From assembly GCA_902537845.1 (NCBI GenBank), contig CACBDC010000003.1, positions 1 to 64,000 of the forward strand: a DNA stretch of 64,000 nucleotides, given 5' to 3'. The notes under the pieces are model-generated. The model did no database searches. It was not told where the DNA came from and worked only from the letters and a program-made list of their open reading frames with translations. The DNA is from an uncultured Pelagibacteraceae bacterium. Lineage in GTDB: Bacteria; Pseudomonadota; Alphaproteobacteria; Pelagibacterales; Pelagibacteraceae. Both the position numbers and the translations under genes were made by a program. Below, one piece after another: positions 29,496 through 37,702 of this stretch (the stretch's first letter is position 1; each line of letters opens with the position of its first letter).

Positions 29496-32400
29496 TGTTA
29501 AAAATTTTAATAACATAAAAGTTCATACTCAGTACTCTATTTGCGAAGGTGCTATTAAAATCGATGAACTCGCGGAGTTTTGTAAATCAGAAAAGATCAA
29601 AACTTTAGGTTTAGCTGATAGTTATAATTTATGTGGCGCCTTAGAATTTTCAGAAAAACTTTCTAAAGTCGGTACTCATCCGATTATAGGTTCTCAGATC
29701 AACTTAAAAAAAGATAATATTCTAGGAAAAATCACGTTATACGCTACATCAGAAATTGGTTATAAAAATTTAACGAAACTATCATCATTAAGTTATTTAA
29801 AAAATGATGGAACAACAGAACCTGCTTGTAATCTTGAAGATTTAGCAAAAAATAACGAAGATTTAATTCTACTTACAGGAAATTATACTAACTTTTTTGG
29901 TAAACTTTTTTATAAAAACAAGCTTATAGAAATAGAGAATTTCTTGTACTCACTTAATTCTAATTTTAAAAATAGGATTTATATAGAAATCCAACGGCAT
30001 AATGAAAATCAAGAAAAAAATTTTGAAAATTATTTACTAAACATTTCTAAGAAACTTAAATTACCATTAATTGCAACACAGGAAATATTTTACTTAAGCC
30101 AGGACATGTACGAAGCCCATGATGCTCTAGTTTGTATTGGTGAAAAAAACTTTATAGAAGATAAAAATAGATTTAGATATAACAATCAGCATTACTTTAA
30201 GTCTCATGAAGATTTAATTGCTTTATATTCTGATATACCAGAGGCCTTAGAAAATAATTATAATTTTCATTTAAGATTCAATTTTAAACCTAAAAAATCT
30301 AAACCTATTTTACCCTCTATAGCCAGTAATAAAACTAACACACCTGAAGATGAGCTAATTATTTCAGCCAAAAAAGGGCTTGAGAATAGAATTAACAATT
30401 TCATTCTTAAAAAAGATAAAAATAAAAACAAAGAACAAGTTTTCAAGATTTATGAAGATAGATTAAATCATGAAATTAATATTATTAATTCTATGGATTA
30501 CGCTAGTTATTTTTTAATTGTTTCTGATTATATAAAATGGGCAAAAAAAAATTCTATTCCAGTTGGTCCAGGAAGAGGTTCTGGAGCAGGTTCATTAGTT
30601 GCTTATTGCTTGGATATTACTGATTTGGATCCTATAGAATTTGATTTAATTTTTGAAAGATTTCTAAATCCAGATAGAATCTCAATGCCAGATTTTGATA
30701 TAGATTTTTGTGAAGAAAAAAGAGATCAGGTATTTGAATATTTAAAAAAAAAATACAAAAATGGTGTTGCGCATATTATCACTTTTGGAAAATTAAAAGC
30801 TAGAATGGCTTTAAGAGATGTAGGTCGGGTCCTAGGTCTTTCTTACGGTCATGTAGACAGAATTTGTAAAATGGTCCCGTTTGACCCATCGAGACCACTT
30901 TCGCTTCAAGAGTCAATAGATCGAGAACCTAGATTTAAAGAGGAAGTAAAGAATAATATTAAAGTAAAAAAACTTTTAGAATTGTCATTAAAACTTGAAG
31001 GACTTAATCGTAATATGGCAACCCATGCCGCTGGAGTGGTAATTGCCGGTGATAAACTTGCTGAACAATTTCCTTTATATATTGATCATAGTTCAAACTT
31101 AACCTTACCTTCGACACAATACGATATGTATTCTTCAGAAAATGCTGGATTAGTAAAATTTGACCTTCTTGGTTTGAAAACTTTAACTGTTATTGACAAA
31201 ACAATCAAAAGATTAAGAGCACAGAAAATTAATTTAGATATAACTAAAATTAATCAAAACGATGCAAAAGTTTTTTCATTACTCTCTACTGGTGAAACAA
31301 CTGGACTGTTCCAACTTGAAAGTGCCGGTATGCGTGAAGCAATTAAGCAAATGAAGCCCAATAAATTTGATGATATTATTGCTTTGGTTGCTTTATATAG
31401 ACCTGGGCCTATGAGCAATATTCCAATTTATAACGATTGTAAAAATGGATTAAAAGAACCTGATTATATTCATCCCACTTTAAAAGAAATATTAAAACCA
31501 ACCTATGGAATAATCATTTATCAAGAGCAGGTTATGCAGATCGCTCAAACTTTAGCAGGCTTTACAGCTAGTGAGGCAGATATTCTTAGAAGAGCTATGG
31601 GTAAAAAAAAGAAATCAGAATTGGATAAACAAAAAGAGAGATTTATAAATGGAGCTATCAAAAAAGGTATAGCAAAAGATGTTGCAAATTTTGTATTTAC
31701 GAAAATTGAACCCTTTGCTCAGTACGGTTTTAACAAAAGTCATGCTGCTGCTTATGCCCTAATAGCATATCAAACAGCATACTTAAAAACCTATTACAAA
31801 GAGGATTTTATTGCGGCAACAATGTCAACAGAACTTACAAATACTTCTAAATTAAGAGAATTTGTTGAAGAGCTTAAAAAATTAGATATCGAAATTATAA
31901 AACCTTCAATTAACAAATGTTTTTCAGATTTCAGAGCTATTAAGGGTAAAATTTTTTACGGTTTAGGGGCAATTAAAAATGTTGGACTGGAAGCTATATC
32001 AAACATAATTAAAGAGAGGCAAAAAAATGGATATTTTAAATCATTTCGCGATTTCATTAATAGGGTAAATTCAAAAGATGTAAATAAATTACAATTAGAA
32101 GGTTTAGTGAAAGCAGGAGTATTTGACGAATTTGACAATGACAGAAATAAAATCTTGAGCTCTATACCAAAGATAATTCAAAAAATTAAAAATATTAACG
32201 ATGACAAAGAAAATCACCAGTCTAATCTTTTTGATGATCAGGAGAATAACTTGGCTAATTTTGATTTTGTAACAACCACTCCTTGGAAACAAAAAGAGCT
32301 TTTATCGGAAGAATTTAAGGCATTAGGATTTTATCTGACTAATCATCCTTTAAATGAATTTGAGGAAGTATTTAAACAATTAAATATATGTTCTTACAAT

Positions 32401-32901
32401 CAATTTAAAGAAAATGATGCGGCTGAAGGAATAGTCGCTGGCACTATAATGTCGATACAAGAAAAAAAAAGCGCGAGGGGAACTCCATACGCAATAATTA
32501 AATTTAGCGATAAAAAAACAGAGTTTGAGCTATTTCTGTTTGCTGAAGTATTAATAGCTAACAGAGACAAACTAAAAGAGTCAGAGTCATTTGTTCTTAC
32601 TCTTTATAAAGATAAAATTGCAAAAGATTCTTCTAAAAATAGGATCAATGTAAAAAAAATTTTAAGTCTAGACGATGTAATAAATAAGCCATATTCAAAA
32701 GTTACAATAGAGTTAAAAGAAAATTTTAATTTGGAAGAAATAAAAGAATTATTATCAAATAAAGGCGAGACAAAAATAAGTTTGGTAATTAGGGAAAAAA
32801 ATAAACAAGCCCATTTTTCGCTTCAAGAAAATAGAAAATTTGATCTTAATCATTTTAAGGCCTTAAAAGCGAAGAAATACGTCGAAAAAATAACAGTTTA
32901 G
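29488..32901 (+). CDS. dnaE: DNA polymerase III subunit alpha
   Basis: Replicative polymerase catalytic subunit, 1137 residues. The order is an N-terminal PHP domain beginning IKVHTQYSICEGAIKIDEL, the C-family polymerase palm with GPGRGSGAGSLVAYCLDITDL-type sequence, and then the fingers. By alignment to the family the catalytic Asp residues are Asp402 and Asp404 (PDFDIDF) and Asp559 (VKFDLLGLKT). LFQLESAGMREA, ALYRPGPM and YGFNKSHAAAYALIAYQTAY are further signatures. The C-terminal part contains an OB-fold region near GIVAGTIMSIQEKKSARGTP. It overlaps lolD by 8 bases. It ends 119 bases before the rpsB start. Confidence 0.98.
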   Translation: MPNVKNFNNIKVHTQYSICEGAIKIDELAEFCKSEKIKTLGLADSYNLCGALEFSEKLSKVGTHPIIGSQINLKKDNILGKITLYATSEIGYKNLTKLSSLSYLKNDGTTEPACNLEDLAKNNEDLILLTGNYTNFFGKLFYKNKLIEIENFLYSLNSNFKNRIYIEIQRHNENQEKNFENYLLNISKKLKLPLIATQEIFYLSQDMYEAHDALVCIGEKNFIEDKNRFRYNNQHYFKSHEDLIALYSDIPEALENNYNFHLRFNFKPKKSKPILPSIASNKTNTPEDELIISAKKGLENRINNFILKKDKNKNKEQVFKIYEDRLNHEINIINSMDYASYFLIVSDYIKWAKKNSIPVGPGRGSGAGSLVAYCLDITDLDPIEFDLIFERFLNPDRISMPDFDIDFCEEKRDQVFEYLKKKYKNGVAHIITFGKLKARMALRDVGRVLGLSYGHVDRICKMVPFDPSRPLSLQESIDREPRFKEEVKNNIKVKKLLELSLKLEGLNRNMATHAAGVVIAGDKLAEQFPLYIDHSSNLTLPSTQYDMYSSENAGLVKFDLLGLKTLTVIDKTIKRLRAQKINLDITKINQNDAKVFSLLSTGETTGLFQLESAGMREAIKQMKPNKFDDIIALVALYRPGPMSNIPIYNDCKNGLKEPDYIHPTLKEILKPTYGIIIYQEQVMQIAQTLAGFTASEADILRRAMGKKKKSELDKQKERFINGAIKKGIAKDVANFVFTKIEPFAQYGFNKSHAAAYALIAYQTAYLKTYYKEDFIAATMSTELTNTSKLREFVEELKKLDIEIIKPSINKCFSDFRAIKGKIFYGLGAIKNVGLEAISNIIKERQKNGYFKSFRDFINRVNSKDVNKLQLEGLVKAGVFDEFDNDRNKILSSIPKIIQKIKNINDDKENHQSNLFDDQENNLANFDFVTTTPWKQKELLSEEFKALGFYLTNHPLNEFEEVFKQLNICSYNQFKENDAAEGIVAGTIMSIQEKKSARGTPYAIIKFSDKKTEFELFLFAEVLIANRDKLKESESFVLTLYKDKIAKDSSKNRINVKKILSLDDVINKPYSKVTIELKENFNLEEIKELLSNKGETKISLVIREKNKQAHFSLQENRKFDLNHFKALKAKKYVEKITV

Positions 32902-32905
32902 ATAG

Positions 32906-32933
32906 TTGATTTTTTAAATTGATTGTATATATG
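32906..32933 (+). promoter_or_regulatory. Possible rpsB promoter
   Basis: TTGATT at 32906-32911 and TATATG at 32928-32933 are 16 bases apart, just after the dnaE stop. Transcription would start close to 32940, inside the first inverted repeat of the leader, so either that repeat is not fully transcribed or the start lies elsewhere. Several overlapping AT boxes exist here. The call rests on position and spacing only. Confidence 0.3.
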
Positions 32934-33020
32934 TGGTGCATATTTCGCACACAGTTACAAGGGCATAGCCCTACCGGTCCAATTGTTTGGAATTACTGTG
33001 GTGGATTAACCGGAAAAAAT
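32932..33020 (+). ncRNA. Structured rpsB (ribosomal protein S2) mRNA leader
   Basis: The 119 bases between dnaE and rpsB are clearly richer in G and C than their surroundings and fold into nested helices. AGGGC at 32960-32964 pairs with GCCCT at 32968-32972. TCCAA at 32978-32982 pairs with TTGGA at 32987-32991. CCGG at 32974-32977 can close over it with CCGG at 33010-33013. A weaker repeat, TGTG..TGC with GCA..CACA, spans 32932-32953. A conserved cis-regulatory RNA ahead of rpsB was described from 'Candidatus Pelagibacter ubique' by comparative analysis, and this is very likely the same motif. The expected role is feedback control by S2, which remains an inference. Confidence 0.75.
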
Positions 33021-33767
33021 ATGAACGTACCAAAAGTAGATATAAAACAATTATTAGAAGCTGGCGTACACCTAGGCCATAAAACTTTAAGGTGGAATCC
33101 AAAAATGAAAAAATACATTTTTGGTGAAAAAAATTCAATACACATTATAGATTTAACACAGACAGTTGATTTTTTAAAAAATGCCCTACTTCAAGTTCAT
33201 CAAGTAATTTCAAGTGGTGGGAAATTATTAGTTGTTTCTACAAAAAAACAGGCCTCAGAACAGGTAAGAGATTTAGCAAAAGAAACTGGGCAATATTATG
33301 TAAATTATAGATGGCTTGGAGGGATGCTCACCAATTGGAATACTATTCAAAATTCTATAAAAAGACTTAAAAAGTTAGACGATCAATTATCTAAAGAAAA
33401 TTTAGGTTTTACCAAAAAAGAGATGTTAAAATTCGGCAAAGAAAAAGAAAAACTTCAAAGATCTTTAGGAGGTATTTCTGAAATGAAAAAGACACCAGAT
33501 TTAATCTTTATTATTGATACTAATATAGAGTCCTTAGCTGTTGCAGAAGCAAAAAAATTAGGAATACCAATTATCGCAATTTTAGATACAAATTCGGATC
33601 CGACAGGTATAGATTTTCCAATTCCTGGCAATGATGATGCTAGAAGATCAATTAACTTATATTGTGAGCTTTTAAAAAATACAATTAAAGATGCTGAAAA
33701 ATTTATAAAAGGTTCTAATGAAAATGAAAAAGTTAAGGAAAAAACTTCTAAAGTAAAAGAAAAATAA
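33021..33767 (+). CDS. rpsB: Small ribosomal subunit protein S2
   Basis: Ribosomal protein S2 of the 30S subunit. From the ATG at 33021 it has 248 residues and begins [20 protein letters not shown], the family N terminus. [30 protein letters not shown] and [27 protein letters not shown] follow as conserved blocks. The open frame continues upstream to a TTG at 32919, but that part encodes the structured leader and has no family similarity. A lysine-rich tail ends the protein. tsf follows 17 bases later. Confidence 0.97.
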   Translation: MNVPKVDIKQLLEAGVHLGHKTLRWNPKMKKYIFGEKNSIHIIDLTQTVDFLKNALLQVHQVISSGGKLLVVSTKKQASEQVRDLAKETGQYYVNYRWLGGMLTNWNTIQNSIKRLKKLDDQLSKENLGFTKKEMLKFGKEKEKLQRSLGGISEMKKTPDLIFIIDTNIESLAVAEAKKLGIPIIAILDTNSDPTGIDFPIPGNDDARRSINLYCELLKNTIKDAEKFIKGSNENEKVKEKTSKVKEK

Positions 33768-33784
33768 TTTTTTAAACTCACAAA

Positions 33785-34651
33785 ATGTCAAATAAAGATC
33801 TATTAGATAGCATCAAAAAATTGAGGGAAATGACAGGTGTTGGTTTTAAAGACTGTAAAGTTGCTCTGGATGAATCAAAAGGCGATATTGAAAAATCTAT
33901 AGAGTTTTTAAGAAAAAAAGGGATAGCTAAAGCCTCAAAAAAAATGAGCAGAACTGCTTCAGAAGGTCTGGCTCTAGTTAAAGAAAAAGATGGACAGTTA
34001 TCGTTAATAGAAATAAATAGCGAAACTGATTTTGTTGCAAAAAATCAGGATTTTATAAATTTTTGTAAAGAATTATCTGAATTAAATTTTTTATCAAAAG
34101 GCGATTTAAATAAACTGAATGATACCAAAATGAGTAATGGAATTAGTGTCAAAGATAATTTAGTAAGTTTAATTGCAAAAATAGGTGAAAAAATTACAAT
34201 TAGGAGAGCAAAATTTTTCAACAATAATAACGGAACAAATTTTTCTTACGTTCATTCAGCAATTGAAAAAGGAATAGGTAAAATAATTTCAATTGTAAAA
34301 CTAGACGGTATTACTAAAGGAAAAAATGAAGATATAGGAACCAAAATTGCAATGCACATTGCTGCTTCAAATCCTCTAGCAATAGAAAAAGAGAATATTA
34401 ATAAAAATGTCGTAGAAAAAGAATTAGAAATAATTAAAGCAGAAATAACAAATTCAGGAAAACCTGCTGAAATGGCAGAAAAAATCTCTAAAGGAAAAAT
34501 AGCAAAATTTTTAAATGATAATTCACTTTTAAACCAAATATGGATTATGGATCCTAAAAAAAAGGTTATTGATATACTTAAAGAGAACTCATTAGACAAA
34601 CCTCTTCAAGTTCTAGACTTTGTTAGATATAAAGTAGGAGAAGGAATTTAA
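33785..34651 (+). CDS. tsf: Elongation factor Ts
   Basis: Nucleotide exchange factor for EF-Tu. The 288 residues start with the UBA-like domain containing KLREMTGVGFKDCKVALDES and the family signature IEFLRKKGIAKASKKMSRTASEG in part. The core has EINSETDFVAKNQDF, which inserts into EF-Tu, and MHIAASNPLAI. The gene follows rpsB. It is followed after only two bases by frr, so the pyrH gene that usually sits between them is absent. Confidence 0.96.
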   Translation: MSNKDLLDSIKKLREMTGVGFKDCKVALDESKGDIEKSIEFLRKKGIAKASKKMSRTASEGLALVKEKDGQLSLIEINSETDFVAKNQDFINFCKELSELNFLSKGDLNKLNDTKMSNGISVKDNLVSLIAKIGEKITIRRAKFFNNNNGTNFSYVHSAIEKGIGKIISIVKLDGITKGKNEDIGTKIAMHIAASNPLAIEKENINKNVVEKELEIIKAEITNSGKPAEMAEKISKGKIAKFLNDNSLLNQIWIMDPKKKVIDILKENSLDKPLQVLDFVRYKVGEGI

Positions 34652-34653
34652 AA

Positions 34654-35214
34654 GTGAGCTCAGAGTTTAACGAAAATAATTATTCATCTAAGATGGATAA
34701 AAGCATCCAATCTTTTAAAAAAGATATTTCTACATTAAGAACAGGAAGAGCTAACACAAACATGCTCGATACAATAAAAGTAGATGTGTACGGCCAACTA
34801 ATGCCTATTGATCAAATTGCAACAATAAGTGTTCCTGAGGCTAGGTTAATCTCAATACAAGTATGGGATAAAGCAAATATAGTTTTAATAGAAAGTGCAA
34901 TTCAGAAATCCGAACTTGGGATAAATCCTCAAATAGACGGACAAATCATTAGACTAAGAATTCCAGATTTAACAGAGGAAAGAAGAAAAGAATTAATCAA
35001 AGTCTTAAAGAATATGGGTGAAAAAAGTAAGATTGCAATTAGAAACATAAGAAGAGAAGCTAATGAGGAGCTTAAAAAAAAATTAAAAGATAAAAATATT
35101 TCAGAAGACGAGAATAAAAAATTTGAAAAAAATATACAAAAACTTACAGATAATAATATTGAAAATATTGAAAAGATTTTAATTGATAAAGAAAAAGAGA
35201 TAATTCAAATATGA
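34654..35214 (+). CDS. frr: Ribosome recycling factor
   Basis: Splits post-termination ribosomes together with EF-G. It has 186 residues, the usual length, with a long three-helix bundle. Visible signatures are FKKDISTLRTGRANTNMLD, VDVYGQLMPIDQIATISVPE and LRIPDLTEERRKELIK, and RNIRREANEELKKK lies nearer the end. The start is a GTG at 34654, the only fitting start after the tsf stop at 34651. It overlaps uppS by 4 bases, linking translation genes to the envelope operon. Confidence 0.96.
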   Translation: MSSEFNENNYSSKMDKSIQSFKKDISTLRTGRANTNMLDTIKVDVYGQLMPIDQIATISVPEARLISIQVWDKANIVLIESAIQKSELGINPQIDGQIIRLRIPDLTEERRKELIKVLKNMGEKSKIAIRNIRREANEELKKKLKDKNISEDENKKFEKNIQKLTDNNIENIEKILIDKEKEIIQI

Positions 35215-35879
35215 ACCAACTCAACCATGTTGCCTTCATAATGGATGGAAATGGCAGGTGGGGAATAAAGAAAAAAAAAGGGAGAAATTTTGGGCATTTA
35301 AAAGGAGTTGAAACAGTAAAGAAAATAGTTAAATCCTCGATTAAATTAAAAATTAAAATTACTACTTTTTATGTTTTTTCATCAGAAAATTGGAAACGAC
35401 CAAAAAAAGAGATCTCATTTCTATTCAAACTAATAAAGAATTATTTTTCAAAAGAAATAAATAATTTAATAAAACAAAACATAAAAATTAATATTATTGG
35501 AGATATAAAAAGACTTCCAAAAGATCTTAGGTTAATTTTAAAAAAAACAGAGTTATTAACCAAAAAAAATAAACAAATTATAGTTAATTTAGCAATAAAT
35601 TACGGCTCAAAAAATGAGATTATCGAAACGATCAAAAAAGTAAAAAAAAGAACTAATATAAAAAATTTTGAAAAAAATCTTTACACCAAAAAGATGCCAT
35701 CCCCAGATATTTTGATAAGAACAGGTGGGCATCAGAGGTTAAGTAACTTTATGCTATGGCAATTAGCTTATGCAGAGCTTTTTTTTATTAAAAAACTATG
35801 GCCAGATTTTACCTCAAGTGATTTAATCAAAATTATTAATAAATATAAAAAAAGTAAAAGAAATTTTGGTGGAATATGA
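35211..35879 (+). CDS. uppS: Isoprenyl transferase (undecaprenyl diphosphate synthase)
   Basis: Makes the C55 lipid carrier for peptidoglycan and LPS synthesis by cis-condensation of isopentenyl units. In 222 residues it has the P-loop-like HVAFIMDGNGRWG with catalytic Asp12 and the substrate-binding GHLKGVETVKKIV. TFYVFSSENWKRP follows, and the RTGGHQRLSNFMLWQLAYAE block lies near the C terminus. The family's usual GGExRLSNF is GGHQRLSNF here. It is followed by cdsA with a 4-base overlap. Confidence 0.95.
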   Translation: MNQLNHVAFIMDGNGRWGIKKKKGRNFGHLKGVETVKKIVKSSIKLKIKITTFYVFSSENWKRPKKEISFLFKLIKNYFSKEINNLIKQNIKINIIGDIKRLPKDLRLILKKTELLTKKNKQIIVNLAINYGSKNEIIETIKKVKKRTNIKNFEKNLYTKKMPSPDILIRTGGHQRLSNFMLWQLAYAELFFIKKLWPDFTSSDLIKIINKYKKSKRNFGGI

Positions 35880-36526
35880 TTTTATCAAATTTAAAAAAAA
35901 GACTTATTACTTCTATCTTTTTAATTATTTTACTTTTTTTTATTTTTTACTCAAATTTCTTACTCACTTATTTTTTAATTGTCTTAGGGACATTATCTTT
36001 AGTAGAATTTTCAAATATAGTAAAAAAGATTATTAAAAATAAAGTTAAATTATTTTTTGCAAATTTTATTTTCGTAATCTATATCTTTATTTTTTGTATT
36101 ATATTTTCTTATTTTTCGAATTATTTGCAACTCAAGTTATTACTCTTTCTGATTTTAATTGGGTGCATTTCGTCAGATATCGGCGGGTTTGTAATCGGAA
36201 AATTAGTTAAAGGCCCAAAGTTAACAAGAATAAGTCCAAACAAAACAATTTCAGGATCCATCGGTTCTATTTTATTTACAATTTTGATTTATTCTAGTTT
36301 TATCTTTTATTTAACAAATAATTTGTCTTTCAAAACTTTTTTTATAGCAATTTTAATTTCAATAGCATGTCAAGTTGGTGATTTATTTTTCTCATTATTG
36401 AAACGTAAAGCAAAAATTAAAGATACAGGAAATTTTTTACCTGGGCACGGGGGAATTTTAGATAGACTAGATGGAATATATTTGGGAATTCCTGTTGGTT
36501 TACTTTCAACTATTATAATATATTAA
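35876..36526 (+). CDS. cdsA: Phosphatidate cytidylyltransferase
   Basis: Makes CDP-diacylglycerol for phospholipid synthesis in the inner membrane. At 216 residues it is short compared with the 270-290 common in the family, having fewer N-terminal helices. The C-terminal signature region is intact: SDIGGFVIGKLVKGPKLTRISPNKT, then GDLFFSLLKRKAKIKDTG and PGHGGILDRLDGI, which carries the metal-binding acidic residues. It lies between uppS and dxr in the conserved envelope order. Confidence 0.93.
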   Translation: MILSNLKKRLITSIFLIILLFFIFYSNFLLTYFLIVLGTLSLVEFSNIVKKIIKNKVKLFFANFIFVIYIFIFCIIFSYFSNYLQLKLLLFLILIGCISSDIGGFVIGKLVKGPKLTRISPNKTISGSIGSILFTILIYSSFIFYLTNNLSFKTFFIAILISIACQVGDLFFSLLKRKAKIKDTGNFLPGHGGILDRLDGIYLGIPVGLLSTIIIY

Positions 36527-37702
36527 ATGAAAAAAAAGATTTGTATTTTAGGCTCAACTGGTTCAATAGGTTTGACCTCTCTTAAAATTTTAGAAAAAAA
36601 AATAAAATTCTTTAACATAAAAGTTTTAGTTGCTAACAAAAATTTCAAAATTATTTGTGAACAAATTAAAAAATATAAACCTAAATATTTTATCATCTCA
36701 GATAAAACTATTTATAATAAAGTTTTAAAAAAATATTCAAAACGTAAAATAAAAATTTTAAATGATTTTAAAAATCTAAGCTCTAAAGAAAAATTTGATA
36801 TAACTATATCAGCAATACCAGGAATTGCTGGATTATATCCAACTTTAAAATCAGTTAAACAAAGTAAAAAAATTTTAATTGCTAACAAAGAGTCAATTAT
36901 TTGTGGATGGAACTTAATAAAAATATCTGCATCTAAAAATAAAACAAAAATAATTCCAGTCGACTCAGAACATTTTTCAATATCTAAATTGATTCAAAAT
37001 GAAAAATTATCAAATATTAATAAAATATATATTACTGCTTCGGGTGGACCCTTTTTAGGTTATAAAAAAAATCAATTTAAGAAGATTTTACCAAAACATG
37101 CCCTAAAACACCCAAAATGGCAAATGGGAAAAAAAATTACAATAGACTCATCAACCTTAATGAATAAAATATTTGAAATTATTGAAGCTCAAAAATTATT
37201 TAATATACCAAACGAAAAATTAGATATATTAATTCATCCAAATTCTTTAGTTCATGCAATAGTGGAATATAAAAACGGATTTAAGAAGTTTTTATATCAT
37301 GATACTTCAATGATTATTCCTCTTTCAAATGCAATTTTTGATGGTGATCTAAATATAAATGAATTCTTTAAATCCAAAAAAAATAAAAATACGGTTTTGG
37401 AAAATCTAATTTTTAAACCAGTGCCAGAAGAGTTATTTCCAATTATTAAACTGAAAAAAATTGCTAATGAATATCCTTCTACCCCTATAATTATTAATGC
37501 AAGTAATGAAATATTAGTTGATCATTTTCTCCTTAAAAAGATACCATTTTTAAGTATTTTTAAAATCATAATGAGCATTCTTAAAGATGTTAATTATAAA
37601 AAATATGCTATAAGAAATGCAAAAAATATAGAACATATCAACAAAATTGACACTTGGGCGAGAAAAACAACGATAAAAAAAATAAAGAATTTATATGGGT
37701 AA
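36527..37702 (+). CDS. dxr: 1-deoxy-D-xylulose 5-phosphate reductoisomerase
   Basis: Second enzyme of the non-mevalonate isoprenoid pathway, supplying precursors for uppS and quinones. Its 391 residues show the NADPH motif GSTGSIGLTSL at the N terminus and LIANKESIICGW. The metal and substrate loop is VDSEHFSI, then ASGGPFLG, and LDILIHPNSLVHAIVEY lies further on. Start and stop touch both neighbours: it begins right after cdsA and overlaps bamA by 8 bases. The membrane protease gene rseP, often found after dxr, is missing. Confidence 0.97.
   Translation: MKKKICILGSTGSIGLTSLKILEKKIKFFNIKVLVANKNFKIICEQIKKYKPKYFIISDKTIYNKVLKKYSKRKIKILNDFKNLSSKEKFDITISAIPGIAGLYPTLKSVKQSKKILIANKESIICGWNLIKISASKNKTKIIPVDSEHFSISKLIQNEKLSNINKIYITASGGPFLGYKKNQFKKILPKHALKHPKWQMGKKITIDSSTLMNKIFEIIEAQKLFNIPNEKLDILIHPNSLVHAIVEYKNGFKKFLYHDTSMIIPLSNAIFDGDLNINEFFKSKKNKNTVLENLIFKPVPEELFPIIKLKKIANEYPSTPIIINASNEILVDHFLLKKIPFLSIFKIIMSILKDVNYKKYAIRNAKNIEHINKIDTWARKTTIKKIKNLYG

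Noticed and set aside
32919..33020. Extension of rpsB to a TTG at 32919
   Set aside because: The added 34 codons fall on the structured leader, have no similarity to S2, and the ATG at 33021 begins the family sequence.
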